Below, piece after piece: positions 54,504 to 64,000 of a DNA stretch of 64,000 bases. Source of the stretch: Calothrix sp. PCC 7716 (GTDB taxonomy: Bacteria; Cyanobacteriota; Cyanobacteriia; Cyanobacteriales; Nostocaceae); assembly GCF_019977735.1 (NCBI RefSeq), contig NZ_AP025018.1, positions 10,358,580-10,422,579 on the forward strand, written 5' to 3'. A program made the position numbers and the translations under genes. The notes under the pieces were generated by a model that did no database searches, was not told the DNA's origin, and was given only the letters and a program-made list of their open reading frames with translations. Each line of letters begins with the position of its first letter. Position 1 is the first letter of the stretch.

Positions 54504-54566
54504 TGGACGGGCAAGGATGCCCATCCCACAAGATATTGGATGCCCATCCCACAAGATATTCCACAA
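54504..54566. repeat. GGGCAAGGATGCCC hairpin with duplicated tail
   Basis: GGACGGGCAAGGATGCCCAT, then CCCACAAGATATTGGATGCC, and the CCCATCCCACAAGATATT tail repeated once more. Shows tail amplification of the same repeat that formed the array at 9690. Confidence 0.75.
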
Positions 54567-54639
54567 GATATAAGATTTAATGCAAAGGAGAAACGGGGAA
54601 GTGCAATATATTTAGTTTGGAGATGTCAAATTTTAGATG

Positions 54640-54927
54640 TTATTGCTGCAACAACGCAGGAAATATTCTACTTGGTATGGGAATACGAGGATTTATGTTA
54701 GGTTTAGGAATGCTTTGAGCAGATGTTTGACTAACTGCGTCTGAAGGTGTAAGTGATTTGTCAGTTGAGTTATTTATATTTTGATTTGATGCTGGTTGTG
54801 GCGCCAGTAGTGTTTCATCATTATTATCTACATTATCGGTTACTGTCTGTGCGTGACAGGGGTTTACAGCCATAGTGGTACTAGCCGCTATACCTAAAGC
54901 TAGTAGGTAACGAGTTTGTCGATGCAT
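54640..54927 (-). CDS. Small secreted protein
   Basis: 95 residues: signal peptide (LLALGIAASTTMAVNPCHAQ) and a low-complexity mature part rich in Asn, Ser, Pro and Gln. Same direction as the porin upstream, about 175 bp away. Function unknown. Confidence 0.5.
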   Translation of the reverse strand: MHRQTRYLLALGIAASTTMAVNPCHAQTVTDNVDNNDETLLAPQPASNQNINNSTDKSLTPSDAVSQTSAQSIPKPNINPRIPIPSRIFPALLQQ

Positions 54928-55102
54928 AGATTTTCAGAAAAGTTTATTATTAACTAATCTGAATTTAATCTTGCTGAGATTATTTTAAAAGCGAAGTACC
55001 ACTGATTTTTTTATTTATTTTTCGCAGTTTAACATGTGCTAATTATTGAGGTTTTTAGCTAATTTCTTGCTGTTTATATAAAAAATTTATGAAGTATAGA
55101 GC

Positions 55103-56779
55103 TTAGAACATGAAACTACTTCGCAATACTCCCATTGTTACTGAGTCACTATCGGGTGTGTGTCCTGGTTGAATAATGTGAATTATGCCTGGTGTAATAC
55201 TGATGTTGTCTGTAACTTGGAAGCGATAGAAGGCTTCTATTTGAGTTGTTGTTCCTGGTTGACCACCTGAGCGACCTGTACCACCGTTAATAATATCTGG
55301 TACGTTATTTCCTACTGGTAAGTCACTATTAGTTATTTTTGGTGGTTGTCCTACGTAAATTCCCCCAAGGTTGCCTTTGCGGAATAAGTCTGGAAAGTTC
55401 ATATATACCATCCAGTTGGTTGTTTCTACGTTTCCTGACCGACCGGGAATATTGGAGTTTGTATAACCACCCCAGGCGCCTAAAGTAAATTTAGGTGATA
55501 ATTGCCAGTTAAGAGTGGCGCCAACTGCGTTTGTTTTAATAGGTTCGCGTTTTTGAGTAGTAGGGTTGACACCTGTTAAACAATCATCACCGACAAACGT
55601 TTGTAAACAACCACTCGAAGAATAATTATTTGCGTAATACACACTTAGGTCTAAACTATCGACTGGTGTTACTAATAGCTGCGCTGCTGCTGTTGTATTT
55701 CCATCGAATAAACCATTACGTTTGGTTGGGTTTCCAGGAGTAGCACTCATATAAATACCCTGCAAACTCGCGCGCTTGGCAAATTGCCAGTCAAATGCAA
55801 TTCCACCTTGATACGCAAATCCCATATTTAATATTGGGTTGCGTTGAGCGAAATACGAAAGCGGGCCAGTGGCGCCACTTTCTGCACGGTTTGGTCCGCG
55901 AAATGCACTTGCCATGTTAACGTTACTTGTACCAACCATAATGGCGAAGTTGTCGCTCAAAAGTCGGTGATAATGCAAATCGCTAAGTACTAAACTGTTG
56001 CCTGTTGAAAATTCATAGCCTAATATTACATTGTTAGTTAACGCTGGACTTGTACCACCATTAGCAGCTAAAAGACCTGTTACTAAATAGCTTTTTGGGT
56101 CAAACTGAGTTGTTAAATAAAGTTGATTGAAATTTATTACATTTGTATTTGTACCTTGGTCTTGTGTATCTCGTCTACCGTCGCGCGGTGCAATGTCACC
56201 ACGGTTACGAGTACGACCTTGAATACCAATAACGCTAAGACCCGATAATTTTGTTGTCGTCGAAAATCTATTAGCCTCAATTTCAGCAGTACGCGCTTCC
56301 AAATTATCAACTCGACCGCGTAAAGTTGCTAATTCAGTAGCAAATTCTTCTTGTAATTTACTTAAACGCGCTAAATCTTCTTTTTTAAAAGATTCATCAA
56401 CCGCAACACCAATAACTTGATTAACACGGTCTAAACAAGCATTCAACCCAGCAGCAAACTCATACCGAGTCAGGGCACGATTTCCTTTGAAGGTTCCATC
56501 AGGATACCCTGCTATACATCCATAGCGTTCAACCAACGATTGTAACGCTTGGAATGCCCAGTCAGTAGGTTGTACATCTTTAAGCTGTGACACAGATGTC
56601 ACCTGTGACATTCCGTCTTCATCGCCGTTCATTGAGAAAGGAACGGATGCGACAGAAAAAGAAGAAACAGCACCACTTTCTATGCGAGACAACTCGCCTG
56701 ATAATGCTTTGCTAGGTAGCCCAATAACTCCCCCAACTAGCATCCCGGTAACGATACAAACTTTATCCTTTAAGCGCAT
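55103..56779 (-). CDS. Iron uptake porin (SLH domain plus OprB-like barrel)
   Basis: 558 residues. Signal peptide (~1-28), one SLH domain (~60-120; DVQPTDWAFQALQSLVERYG, IAGYPDGTFKGNRALTRYEF), a coiled coil (~130-175) and an OprB-type beta-barrel ending FRFQV...VTMGVLRSSFMF with a terminal aromatic. The SLH and coiled-coil anchor the barrel to peptidoglycan-linked polymers. These are major cyanobacterial outer-membrane proteins, with a role in inorganic iron uptake known for some family members. Confidence 0.92.
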   Translation of the reverse strand: MRLKDKVCIVTGMLVGGVIGLPSKALSGELSRIESGAVSSFSVASVPFSMNGDEDGMSQVTSVSQLKDVQPTDWAFQALQSLVERYGCIAGYPDGTFKGNRALTRYEFAAGLNACLDRVNQVIGVAVDESFKKEDLARLSKLQEEFATELATLRGRVDNLEARTAEIEANRFSTTTKLSGLSVIGIQGRTRNRGDIAPRDGRRDTQDQGTNTNVINFNQLYLTTQFDPKSYLVTGLLAANGGTSPALTNNVILGYEFSTGNSLVLSDLHYHRLLSDNFAIMVGTSNVNMASAFRGPNRAESGATGPLSYFAQRNPILNMGFAYQGGIAFDWQFAKRASLQGIYMSATPGNPTKRNGLFDGNTTAAAQLLVTPVDSLDLSVYYANNYSSSGCLQTFVGDDCLTGVNPTTQKREPIKTNAVGATLNWQLSPKFTLGAWGGYTNSNIPGRSGNVETTNWMVYMNFPDLFRKGNLGGIYVGQPPKITNSDLPVGNNVPDIINGGTGRSGGQPGTTTQIEAFYRFQVTDNISITPGIIHIIQPGHTPDSDSVTMGVLRSSFMF

Positions 56780-56938
56780 CCGTTTTTACTCACACTTACA
56801 CTCACACTCAACGGACGAGTTTATTCAATAAGTTTTAAATATGACATGCGAGAATTTACGGAAATTTATCAGTAATTAGCGATTTCTTATAAAAGCGAGT
56901 ATAAAAGAAAAGTGCAGTACGTAAGACCAATAGTTAAT

Positions 56939-59308
56939 ATGGCTACACCACGAAAGCCGATAAAAAAACCTCTACCCAAAAATTCAAACGCGCGTCTTGT
57001 TAAGCGTGTCGTCAAAAACACAAGCCAAAAATCTAACAAAACAAGGCGCCTAACATCATTGATAGCTCTGATAATTTTGCTGTTGCTTACAAGTTTGGTT
57101 ATAGGGTTTGCGTGGATTAGCTTTTTATTTATTTTTCAACCGCAACAACTTGGCTGGATAAATAAACTTTTACCACAGTGGGCGCAAATTAAAGTTGCTA
57201 AAAGTGAAGCGCAAACGTTAGCACAAATTGAAGCGGATGTAAATAAACTTGGGTTACAAAAAGGTGAAATAATTTTTAATGAAAACTCATTCTTATTACC
57301 TATTTACAAACAGCGTTCAAATTGCCAATCTGATTGTAAAGAAATTGTCGAACTGCGAGTTTATCAACAAGCATTGGACTTAGAGTTTAAAACGGAACCA
57401 GAAAAACATTACCAGCTTACAACTCAAATTGCTATCGCAGGTCCAGAAGAGTCGTTTGTAATTGCACCACTTGTTAATGCCACTAACGAAAATCAAGGAA
57501 GCAGCATTTCTTTACCTGTAACCGAAATTAAACGCTTAGAAGGCGCCTCAAAAGGTTCTGGCACTTGGTACTATTTACTTGGACAGCGCAGCGAAGGTAC
57601 TTACAATATCAACTACGGTCATATACTTTATTTCAATCCTGCTCGTTACCATATACAGCAGCTCATATCTTGGACAAGTCCAACAGGTACACTTCCACAA
57701 TGGCAACAAGTCACGGGTAATAGTAATAAAGAACTAGTTATAAATCAAACTGTTGGCTTAGAACCACAGTTACAAGTCTATCAAGTCAAATCTGTAAAAA
57801 CTTTCCTCAACCCTGTTGAACTCAACGAAATTACGCTTAAACCAGCAGCTTTAAAAGATTCATCATTTGAAAAAGCCATTTCAATGGCACGCAGTGGTCT
57901 ATGGACTCCCGCATATAATTCACTAAAATTTATTAAAAAGCAGAAAAAGAATATTTCAAGCAACGCACTAGCTCAAATCGATGTTATTCGTTTACACTCT
58001 CAAATTAGTAAAAATCAGGCAGATACAACTTGGGCAAGTCCCAGTCAACAAGTCATTGCTAATTTAATCGATGGACGTTGGGGTAAAGCGTTAGAAGCAT
58101 TCAAAACTACACATAAACAAAACTCGTTAGAAATTAGTCAGTCACTCAAAGCTGACAGTGGACGGTTATGGAGTCGTATTGAAGCTGCTTTACAAGTTAA
58201 CCCCAGCCAAAAAGAAGTGCAAGCTTGGGGAGCATTAATTTTAGCATCACAATATGGAGACGCACGCGCTTATTCATGGTTAAAGGAACAATTCAAGGGT
58301 AAACCAGTTAATTTGCCTGAAATTCAAGTTTTACTAAAACATCTCAAAGGTGAAGTTACTGCCCAGTCTTTGCCAACCACGACACACACGAGCAAAATCA
58401 TCGGTTCGGCACAAAGTATTGAAAGCAAACAGGTCAATTTCAACGATTGGTTACAAATCGGCGCCGACAATAGTGACAATAGTACTAACAACCCATCTAA
58501 TAATCAAAAATGGTATCAAGTCAAAGTGTCAACGTTTCATGATGGTAAAAACTGGCTAAAAGCACCGTTCACTACCTTAAACCTACCCAAAACGGCGCCA
58601 GAAAAACAAAAATATCTACGTTCAATTCTAGGCTTAGACAACGACGCAACACTGCAAATCGCAGTATGGCATACAAACTCTGAACAACAATCTACAACTG
58701 CAACAATCAAAGCTGTTCAGTTAACAAACGGAACGTTGCGTTTACTAGTTTTACCAAATAACTCTGTGCATATCTCAACATCTGGCGAAAAGAATCAACC
58801 TCAAGCACTAGCGACAACAACATCAGCACTCGAATGGATACAACCATCACCAACCACCTTGGGGCAATTGCAAAGTATAGACTCGCAACGCGGCAATGCT
58901 GTTTTGAAAGGAGTATGGCGCGCGTTACAAGCTACAAATAGCGTCAAAGGAAATCTTCCCAATGTCCAAACTATTCAGCAAAAGCTAGGACACTGGCCTG
59001 TACAAGAACTCGATATAACTGGCAACGGCAAGCCAGAGATTGTACTGACAGCATCAAACGAGGCAATCACATCACTGGCGCCTGTTGCCAAGCAAACACA
59101 AAATAAAAAAAATCTAAATTCTCGCCCTAGGACGTTAATTTTATCGGACAATAACAGTATAATTTATACAGACTTAGGTCAAAATTCCCAGAAATCACTG
59201 ATAGCTATAGCAAATTTAAGTCAAACTAATTTGCCTTCTTTGCTGATTAGTGAGTCCGATGGCTACACATTGAAGCGCTGGTCACAAAAAAATCAACGCT
59301 TCGAGTAG
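56939..59308 (+). CDS. Large membrane-anchored protein conserved in cyanobacteria
   Basis: About 789 residues from ATG 56939 (GTG at 56912 is less likely). A basic, Pro/Lys-rich cytosolic N-terminus, one membrane helix (LIALIILLLLTSLVIGFAWI) and a large extracytoplasmic part. Helical repeats (~300-480) precede a C-terminal region with DITGNGKPEIVLTASNEAIT, an FG-GAP/VCBS-like turn. Divergent from the porin gene. Function unknown. Confidence 0.75.
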   Translation: MATPRKPIKKPLPKNSNARLVKRVVKNTSQKSNKTRRLTSLIALIILLLLTSLVIGFAWISFLFIFQPQQLGWINKLLPQWAQIKVAKSEAQTLAQIEADVNKLGLQKGEIIFNENSFLLPIYKQRSNCQSDCKEIVELRVYQQALDLEFKTEPEKHYQLTTQIAIAGPEESFVIAPLVNATNENQGSSISLPVTEIKRLEGASKGSGTWYYLLGQRSEGTYNINYGHILYFNPARYHIQQLISWTSPTGTLPQWQQVTGNSNKELVINQTVGLEPQLQVYQVKSVKTFLNPVELNEITLKPAALKDSSFEKAISMARSGLWTPAYNSLKFIKKQKKNISSNALAQIDVIRLHSQISKNQADTTWASPSQQVIANLIDGRWGKALEAFKTTHKQNSLEISQSLKADSGRLWSRIEAALQVNPSQKEVQAWGALILASQYGDARAYSWLKEQFKGKPVNLPEIQVLLKHLKGEVTAQSLPTTTHTSKIIGSAQSIESKQVNFNDWLQIGADNSDNSTNNPSNNQKWYQVKVSTFHDGKNWLKAPFTTLNLPKTAPEKQKYLRSILGLDNDATLQIAVWHTNSEQQSTTATIKAVQLTNGTLRLLVLPNNSVHISTSGEKNQPQALATTTSALEWIQPSPTTLGQLQSIDSQRGNAVLKGVWRALQATNSVKGNLPNVQTIQQKLGHWPVQELDITGNGKPEIVLTASNEAITSLAPVAKQTQNKKNLNSRPRTLILSDNNSIIYTDLGQNSQKSLIAIANLSQTNLPSLLISESDGYTLKRWSQKNQRFE

Positions 59309-59347
59309 TCAACTTAAATTACGTCATTACAACGAATAAGCCTGATA

Positions 59348-59530
59348 TTATTCTGGCTTAATTGTCGTTAATCTTTGTGTGTTCAAATTCTGCAACTCTT
59401 GTAGCAAGCACTCCACTTCAGCTTGCAAATGCATAAATTTGACTTGTTGGTCTACTTGGTAAAACGTTTTGTTTAAGTTAGAAGCCAACTGACTTACGGA
59501 ACTGCGTTCTGAAACTGTTGATATAGACAT
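59348..59530 (-). CDS. Small coiled-coil protein
   Basis: 60 residues, start SISTVSERSSVSQLASNLNK, then a heptad-like helix (VDQQVKFMHLQAEVECLLQE). Acidic end. I recall similar short Nostocales proteins but no function is known. Confidence 0.65.
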   Translation of the reverse strand: MSISTVSERSSVSQLASNLNKTFYQVDQQVKFMHLQAEVECLLQELQNLNTQRLTTIKPE

Positions 59531-59934
59531 ACGAGTATTGAATCCTCAACTCACACCATTAGAGATATTATAATAGTGTCATATTTAAAATCATTAAAAT
59601 ATTATATACTTGGTATAAATAGTTCTAATGATTTACTTTTCAGTGTATTTGACTACAAATGTATTCATCTAGTTCCTTAAGAATTGGTTATTTTTGTTAC
59701 TTTTTCTTAAAGTTTTGATAAAAATCACTCCATAACATAGTAATATAAGTATTATTGCTTATTAAAGTCATTCTTCAGTATGTCAAACAAACTAAAACTA
59801 GGTATCCTCCGAACGGTAGAATATTTAGGTAATTTTACAAAATTAGTGTGAGATGGTGCGTTCAGGCGCCGCGAACACCTGTATATTAAATAGTTGGGTA
59901 AACGTATTTTTGTTCCTGTTGAATCATATATACC
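59531..59934. other. Intergenic region upstream of thrC
   Basis: About 400 bp, AT-rich, one GGCGCC near 59867. No convincing riboswitch or attenuator leader peptide is visible. Confidence 0.45.
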
Positions 59935-61026
59935 GTGACTTTAAGCTTGTCTGCTGTTAAATCAAATTGCCAACCCTGGCTGGGACTTATCGAAACCTAT
60001 CGTGAGTATTTGCCTGTCAGTGAAAAAACTCCAGTAGTAACACTGTACGAGGGGAACACACCTTTAATTCCTGTACCATCGATAGCTCAACGCATTGGAA
60101 AGCAGGTGCGTGTGTTTGTAAAATACGACGGTCTTAACCCAACAGGGAGTTTTAAAGACCGAGGAATGACGATGGCAATTTCCAAAGCCAAAGAAGCTGG
60201 GGCAAAAGCGGTGATTTGTGCGAGTACAGGCAACACTTCAGCCGCAGCAGCAGCTTACGCGCGACGTGGTGGAATGCGTCCTTTTGTGTTGATTCCCGAT
60301 GGTTATGTTGCTCTTGGTAAATTAGCGCAAGCACTATTATATGGTGCAGAAGTATTAGCTATTAAAGGTAACTTTGACCGTGCCTTAGAAATTGTCCGTG
60401 AGATGGCAGAAACTTACCCAGTCACATTAGTGAATTCGGTAAACCCCTATCGTCTAGAAGGACAAAAGACAGGTGCCTTTGAAGTAGTGGATGTTTTGGG
60501 AGATGCACCGGACTGGTTATGTATCCCCGTAGGTAACGCAGGAAACATTACTGCGTATTGGATGGGATTTTGTGAATATCATCAAGCCGGAAAATGTGGG
60601 CGCCTACCGCGTATGATGGGATTCCAAGCAGCAGGCGCCGCACCATTAGTTACAGGTCACCCTTTCCCGCATCCAGAAACAATAGCAACAGCAATTCGTA
60701 TAGGTAATCCTGCGAGTTGGGAAAAAGCAGTAGCAGCGAAATCTGCTTCTACAGGAGAATTTAATTCAGTCACCGACACCGAAATTCTTGATGCTTACCG
60801 ACTATTAGCATCTGAGGAAGGAATTTTCTGTGAACCAGCGAGTGCAGCATCAGTGGCAGGAATGTTAAAAGTCAAAGACCAAATTCCAACTGGCGCCACA
60901 GTAGTTTGTGTACTAACAGGAAACGGTCTAAAAGACCCCGACACCGCAATTAAACACAGTAACAGCCAATTTAAACAAGGCATCCTTCCCGAAGTTAAAG
61001 CAGTCGCAGAAGCAATGGGAATGTAA
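59935..61026 (+). CDS. thrC: Threonine synthase
   Basis: 363 residues, start GTG. PLP-lysine Lys74 in [13 protein letters not shown]; phosphate-binding [32 protein letters not shown]; terminal [15 protein letters not shown]. Converts O-phosphohomoserine to threonine. The start [20 protein letters not shown] matches cyanobacterial orthologues as I remember them. Followed by a GTTAGGAG repeat block. Confidence 0.95.
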   Translation: MTLSLSAVKSNCQPWLGLIETYREYLPVSEKTPVVTLYEGNTPLIPVPSIAQRIGKQVRVFVKYDGLNPTGSFKDRGMTMAISKAKEAGAKAVICASTGNTSAAAAAYARRGGMRPFVLIPDGYVALGKLAQALLYGAEVLAIKGNFDRALEIVREMAETYPVTLVNSVNPYRLEGQKTGAFEVVDVLGDAPDWLCIPVGNAGNITAYWMGFCEYHQAGKCGRLPRMMGFQAAGAAPLVTGHPFPHPETIATAIRIGNPASWEKAVAAKSASTGEFNSVTDTEILDAYRLLASEEGIFCEPASAASVAGMLKVKDQIPTGATVVCVLTGNGLKDPDTAIKHSNSQFKQGILPEVKAVAEAMGM

Positions 61027-61200
61027 AAAAGTTAGGAGTTAGGAGTTAGGAGTTAGGAGTTAGAGGGAGTCTTGTCATGCTGAACGTAGTGAAGTATCTC
61101 TATAACTTATCGAAATCTTAAAGATTCTTCGCTACGCTCAGAATGACAATTTATACCTTCCCTAACTCCTAACTCCTAACTCCTAACTATACTCAGCACT
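61027..61200. repeat. GTTAGGA tandem units and GTCATNCTGA inverted repeat
   Basis: GTTAGGA units in tandem at 61031-61062 and the complement CTAACTC at 61160-61185 flank GTCATGCTGAACGTAGTGAA ... TTCGCTACGCTCAGAATGAC. A large cruciform-capable block after thrC; same family as 12473. Confidence 0.8.
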
Positions 61201-61226
61201 CAGCACTCAGCACTTTCCACTCATCA

Positions 61227-61622
61227 CTACTTAGGGCTACTATAAGAGACTTTGCCATTTTCTTTAACAGTGAGATGATGTTCTCTAGTATCTGTAGTGT
61301 TTGTATGTCCTACAGAAGCGGTTTGAAGTGGAACATCGGTGCTAAACTGACCGTTAACCAAAAAAGAGTCTTCACGATTTGGCTTAAATTGCCAGATTCT
61401 TTCTGTACCTGGTAATATATCTCGCTGCTCAAAATCTTTACCAGCTACTTGTACTTTCATAAAATTGATGGTCTTTTCTGAGTCGTTACGCACCACAAGT
61501 TTTGCTTCGGGTGCCTCAGAGTTACAGGCATTGAATCCAAATACTGATACTGTTGCTAAAATAGCCAATGCTCTAATTCTTTTAAAAAGGACTACTTTAG
61601 ATATTTTCTTTTTAGTTGGCAT
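61227..61622 (-). CDS. Lipoprotein-like hypothetical protein
   Basis: 131 residues with a basic start, a hydrophobic signal (LAILATVSVFGFNACN) and Cys in a lipobox-like FNAC. Then a small beta-rich domain (VVRNDSEKTINFMKVQVAGK). No family recognised. Confidence 0.6.
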   Translation of the reverse strand: MPTKKKISKVVLFKRIRALAILATVSVFGFNACNSEAPEAKLVVRNDSEKTINFMKVQVAGKDFEQRDILPGTERIWQFKPNREDSFLVNGQFSTDVPLQTASVGHTNTTDTREHHLTVKENGKVSYSSPK

Positions 61623-61771
61623 AGAAAATTATCTCCGTATAGGGAAAAACTAATAACTCTCTCCAAATAAGTAAGAGTGCTTATACTTAGAGGTTTCCCA
61701 GTAACGGCGCCAAACTAACATAAAATTTTTATGAATTTGGTTTTACGATGGTGTCATTATGGTATTATGCA

Positions 61772-62224
61772 TTATTTGGCTTCAGAGCGTATTCGCGCCA
61801 AGCTATCAATGGCATCACCGAGAGCTGTAGTAAGACTATTACGAGTTTGAGCGTGACTTTCCTGCTCGGTTTTTAAAGCAAGCAACAGACTCGCACGTTC
61901 TTTCATCGCTTCAATGAGTTTGGCTTGTAATTCTTTCGTTTCGCCAATTTGACTAATTTCAGCATGTATAGCTGTATTTACATCCGCGTCGGGGAGTATC
62001 GTTTCGTCAATACCCCGCATTTTTCTTAGTTCTGCCTTTAAAGATGCTATTTCTTGCTGTAACAGTTGAGCATCAGTACGACGCTGTTCAGCTTCGGTGT
62101 TATAGAGTTTGCGCCATTTTTCAGCACTTTCCCACGCTTCATCACAGCGCGTTATTGCATCTGCCAGCTGTTGCTTCAGCGCTTGAATTTCTGTTAACCA
62201 CCGCTGCGTTAAATCTTCACTCAT
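61772..62224 (-). CDS. Coiled-coil protein
   Basis: About 150 residues from ATG 62224 (MSEDLTQRW); the longer frame upstream is not protein-like. Nearly all coiled coil: RWLTEIQALKQQLADAITRC, AEQRRTDAQLLQQEIASLKA. Possibly a scaffold; function unknown. Confidence 0.65.
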   Translation of the reverse strand: MSEDLTQRWLTEIQALKQQLADAITRCDEAWESAEKWRKLYNTEAEQRRTDAQLLQQEIASLKAELRKMRGIDETILPDADVNTAIHAEISQIGETKELQAKLIEAMKERASLLLALKTEQESHAQTRNSLTTALGDAIDSLARIRSEAK

Positions 62225-62483
62225 AAAACTATAGGGATAAAAAGTGCATAAGTTGATTTTGCCTACATTTACTAATAGACAACAATATCCTAACGCTTGT
62301 GTATTCACTGTTCCCATTATTTTACATGTTTCCATCCAACTTCAAACAGAGGTTTCTGCGGCGCCTCAAGTTTGTGTAACACAACATTTTAATGTACCTT
62401 AATTTCGTTGCAAGGACTCAAATAAACAATTCAAACATGGTGTCTTATTGTAATAACATAAGTCGCGTGCTGGCACAAATAGC

Positions 62484-63620
62484 TCATTCCCACGGGGAAA
62501 TCAAACCATCACCCTCAACTGAAAGGAATCTCCCACTCCAGTAAATACGCTTTCCAAAACAACCTATTACCCAAATAACTAAACTCAGTAAATCTCGCAG
62601 TGGTAAAGCCCAAAGCCAAAGTAAGAGTTTTGGAGATTTCATACAAAAAATACTTACCAGTACCTGAGCGTAGCGTACCAATATTACAGTTAAACAAATT
62701 GCGACTGCCCACGAAGTGAACCCAGACAAAATTAATAGCGGTAGGCAAAAAACCGTACCATAGCAAAAAATCATGCCGTAGTATATGGAACCGCGATTGT
62801 AACGAATAGTTCTGGCCCAACGTAACTCCCGTGCATAAAGTTGACCTATACCTTCGCTACCAGGATTCCAATCTAATACGTAGGGAGATAGGTAAATTTG
62901 ATAACCGGCTAAAGCAATCCTTTTACCAAGATTGTAATCAGAGCCAATCCTACTTGTGTGTAAGCTACCACTCTCTAATAAAGTAGATTTACTAGTAGCA
63001 ATAGTAACGCCAATCGCAAAACGCAAACCAAAATCAATAGCGCGAGCAATTAAAACGCTAGGAAGAAAATCAAAACAGCGACCGAAAGATGCAAGCGCAG
63101 CAATTAAGGAATTGGGAGACCGTAGAATATAAGCACAAGTAACAGCACCTACTTGGTGATTTTTGAGTGGAGCAGTCAAAAAACGAATATACTCTGGGCT
63201 AACCTTTATATCACCATCAGCAAAAATTAAAATTTCATGCTGAGATTTTTCTAAAAGATAGCTTAAATTACTATCTTTAAGATTTACGCCGAGCGGAACC
63301 AAATCTGAGTAGTATTTTACGCGGTCGGGGAAAATTTTAACCAGCTTTTCGAGGATAACAATAGCTGGGTCATCCTTATCTGTTACTCCAAATAAAACTT
63401 CATAATCTGGGTAATTTTGATTGCAAAGAGAAAACCAATTATCCCACGATTTTTCGTCTATACCCTTTACTGAAACTAAGATGGAAACAGGCTCTATGTT
63501 ATTTTCGCTCTTGCAATCTTTATTAGTGAAAAACAGAAGAGTATAAATAGCACAAGCTAAATAAAAACAAACTGAGCCGAAACAAATAATTAAGCAAAAA
63601 ATTTCTAGGAAGGTAATCAT
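62484..63620 (-). CDS. GT21/ceramide-glucosyltransferase-like glycosyltransferase
   Basis: 378 residues. N-terminal membrane helix, GT-A catalytic core (VSILVSVKGIDEKSWDNWFS, DxD-like IFADGDIKV) and the (Q/R)xxRW motif in ARELRWARTIRY. The C-terminal membrane helices begin at LLILSGFTSWAVAICLTVIL. Members glycosylate lipids. It lies 12 bp after a CDP-alcohol transferase remnant on the same strand. Confidence 0.82.
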   Translation of the reverse strand: MITFLEIFCLIICFGSVCFYLACAIYTLLFFTNKDCKSENNIEPVSILVSVKGIDEKSWDNWFSLCNQNYPDYEVLFGVTDKDDPAIVILEKLVKIFPDRVKYYSDLVPLGVNLKDSNLSYLLEKSQHEILIFADGDIKVSPEYIRFLTAPLKNHQVGAVTCAYILRSPNSLIAALASFGRCFDFLPSVLIARAIDFGLRFAIGVTIATSKSTLLESGSLHTSRIGSDYNLGKRIALAGYQIYLSPYVLDWNPGSEGIGQLYARELRWARTIRYNRGSIYYGMIFCYGTVFCLPLLILSGFTSWAVAICLTVILVRYAQVLVSIFCMKSPKLLLWLWALPLRDLLSLVIWVIGCFGKRIYWSGRFLSVEGDGLISPWE

Positions 63621-63632
63621 ATTCTTTACACG

Positions 63633-63872
63633 CTACAAGTAAAGCTTAAGATACCGATTGTCAAAAAAGCAAAAAGATGCATAAATTGCATGATCATAAT
63701 TATGTCCCCACTTGCTGGTTTTACCACTTATTCGTGCTAGTTCTCTATCGGTATGGTCTAAAAAGTTAGATAGTGCGAATATAAAGGCGCCAAGATTTGC
63801 GAATTTGATATCGATGGCTAGTAGGAGTGATGAAGTTATACCTGTGATGTTTGTGTTGGTGAGGGGAGGCAC
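63633..63872 (-). pseudogene. CDP-alcohol phosphatidyltransferase fragment
   Basis: About 79 codons from GTG 63872 reading LSNFLDHTDRELARISGKTS then KWGHNYDHAIY. The family signature DGx2ARx8Gx3Dx3D is damaged: DG is DR and the last Asp is Tyr. The remaining C-terminal helices are missing. The 5' side is poorly matching and reaches the window end. Confidence 0.5.
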
Positions 63873-64000
63873 TAGCCAGTTGGCGGATTTGGGCGTCCCA
63901 AGTTTTGGTTGTCATGAGGTTTTGTGGAAGCGCTGAAGCGCTTATTACTAGCGGGGCAGTTTTTGGGAGTAGAAGGAGGCTGTTTCTTCTCCTTTGTCGC

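Noticed and set aside
1-64000. HIP1 octamer GCGATCGC, tRNA and rRNA genes
   Set aside because: I looked for these while reading and saw none; a computed search could still find a tRNA that I missed.

Overview
The window looks like chromosome from a filamentous, probably heterocyst-forming cyanobacterium (Nostocales). The evidence is DUF1822, DUF928 and CHAT-CHASE2 proteins, an SLH/OprB iron-uptake porin, an Npun_R2821-type glycan protein, DevB/DevC-like exporter fragments, low GC content and many short intergenic hairpin repeats. The hexamer GGCGCC occurs about 96 times by my manual count, against roughly 3 expected at this GC. It seems to be this genome's iterated palindrome; I noticed no copy of the usual HIP1 octamer GCGATCGC.

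Layout. 0-9.7 kb: divergent signalling cluster (TPR/periplasmic-binding protein; DUF1822 and sigma factor on the minus strand; sigma factor, DUF1822, CHAT-CHASE2 caspase-like protein and secreted DUF928 protein on the plus strand). 9.9-16.8 kb: YjbQ, a ZIP metal transporter, a DUF4129-DUF4350-MoxR-DUF58 operon and a pentapeptide-repeat membrane protein. 17.2-32.0 kb: an accessory zone of broken, duplicated and interrupted genes, with a papain-fold toxin/immunity pair, two TetR genes, a DapF-like protein lacking both catalytic cysteines, an intact ISL3-family IS in an SDR gene, and a MITE in a monooxygenase gene. 32.0-35.3 kb: lipoprotein, SpoIIM, membrane protein and RDD, probably the other half of the MoxR/DUF58 group. 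35.4-49.8 kb: stability/defence island with VapBC, ParA, MntA-HepT, decayed toxin-antitoxin loci, a nuclease-ParA fusion with a ParB/Rho_N partner, and a convergent winged-helix / AAA ATPase / RNase D-Cas4-like nuclease operon. 49.9-54.5 kb: four glycan-related genes. 54.6-64 kb: mostly housekeeping (iron porin, large membrane protein, threonine synthase, coiled-coil protein, GT21-like glycosyltransferase, CDP-alcohol transferase remnant).

Mobile DNA is unusually readable. The ISL3 element has 26-bp perfect ends and an 8-bp target duplication. A 195-bp MITE with related ends carries its own 8-bp duplication. A second MITE family makes 4-bp NTAN duplications; one copy sits in a repeat whose uninterrupted paralogue survives 1.6 kb away, and another can be removed on paper to restore a reading frame exactly.

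Best candidates for undescribed systems are (1) the convergent pair of operons at 42.4-49.1 kb and (2) the CHAT-CHASE2/DUF1822/DUF928/sigma-factor cluster at the left. No rRNA, tRNA or CRISPR array was found.
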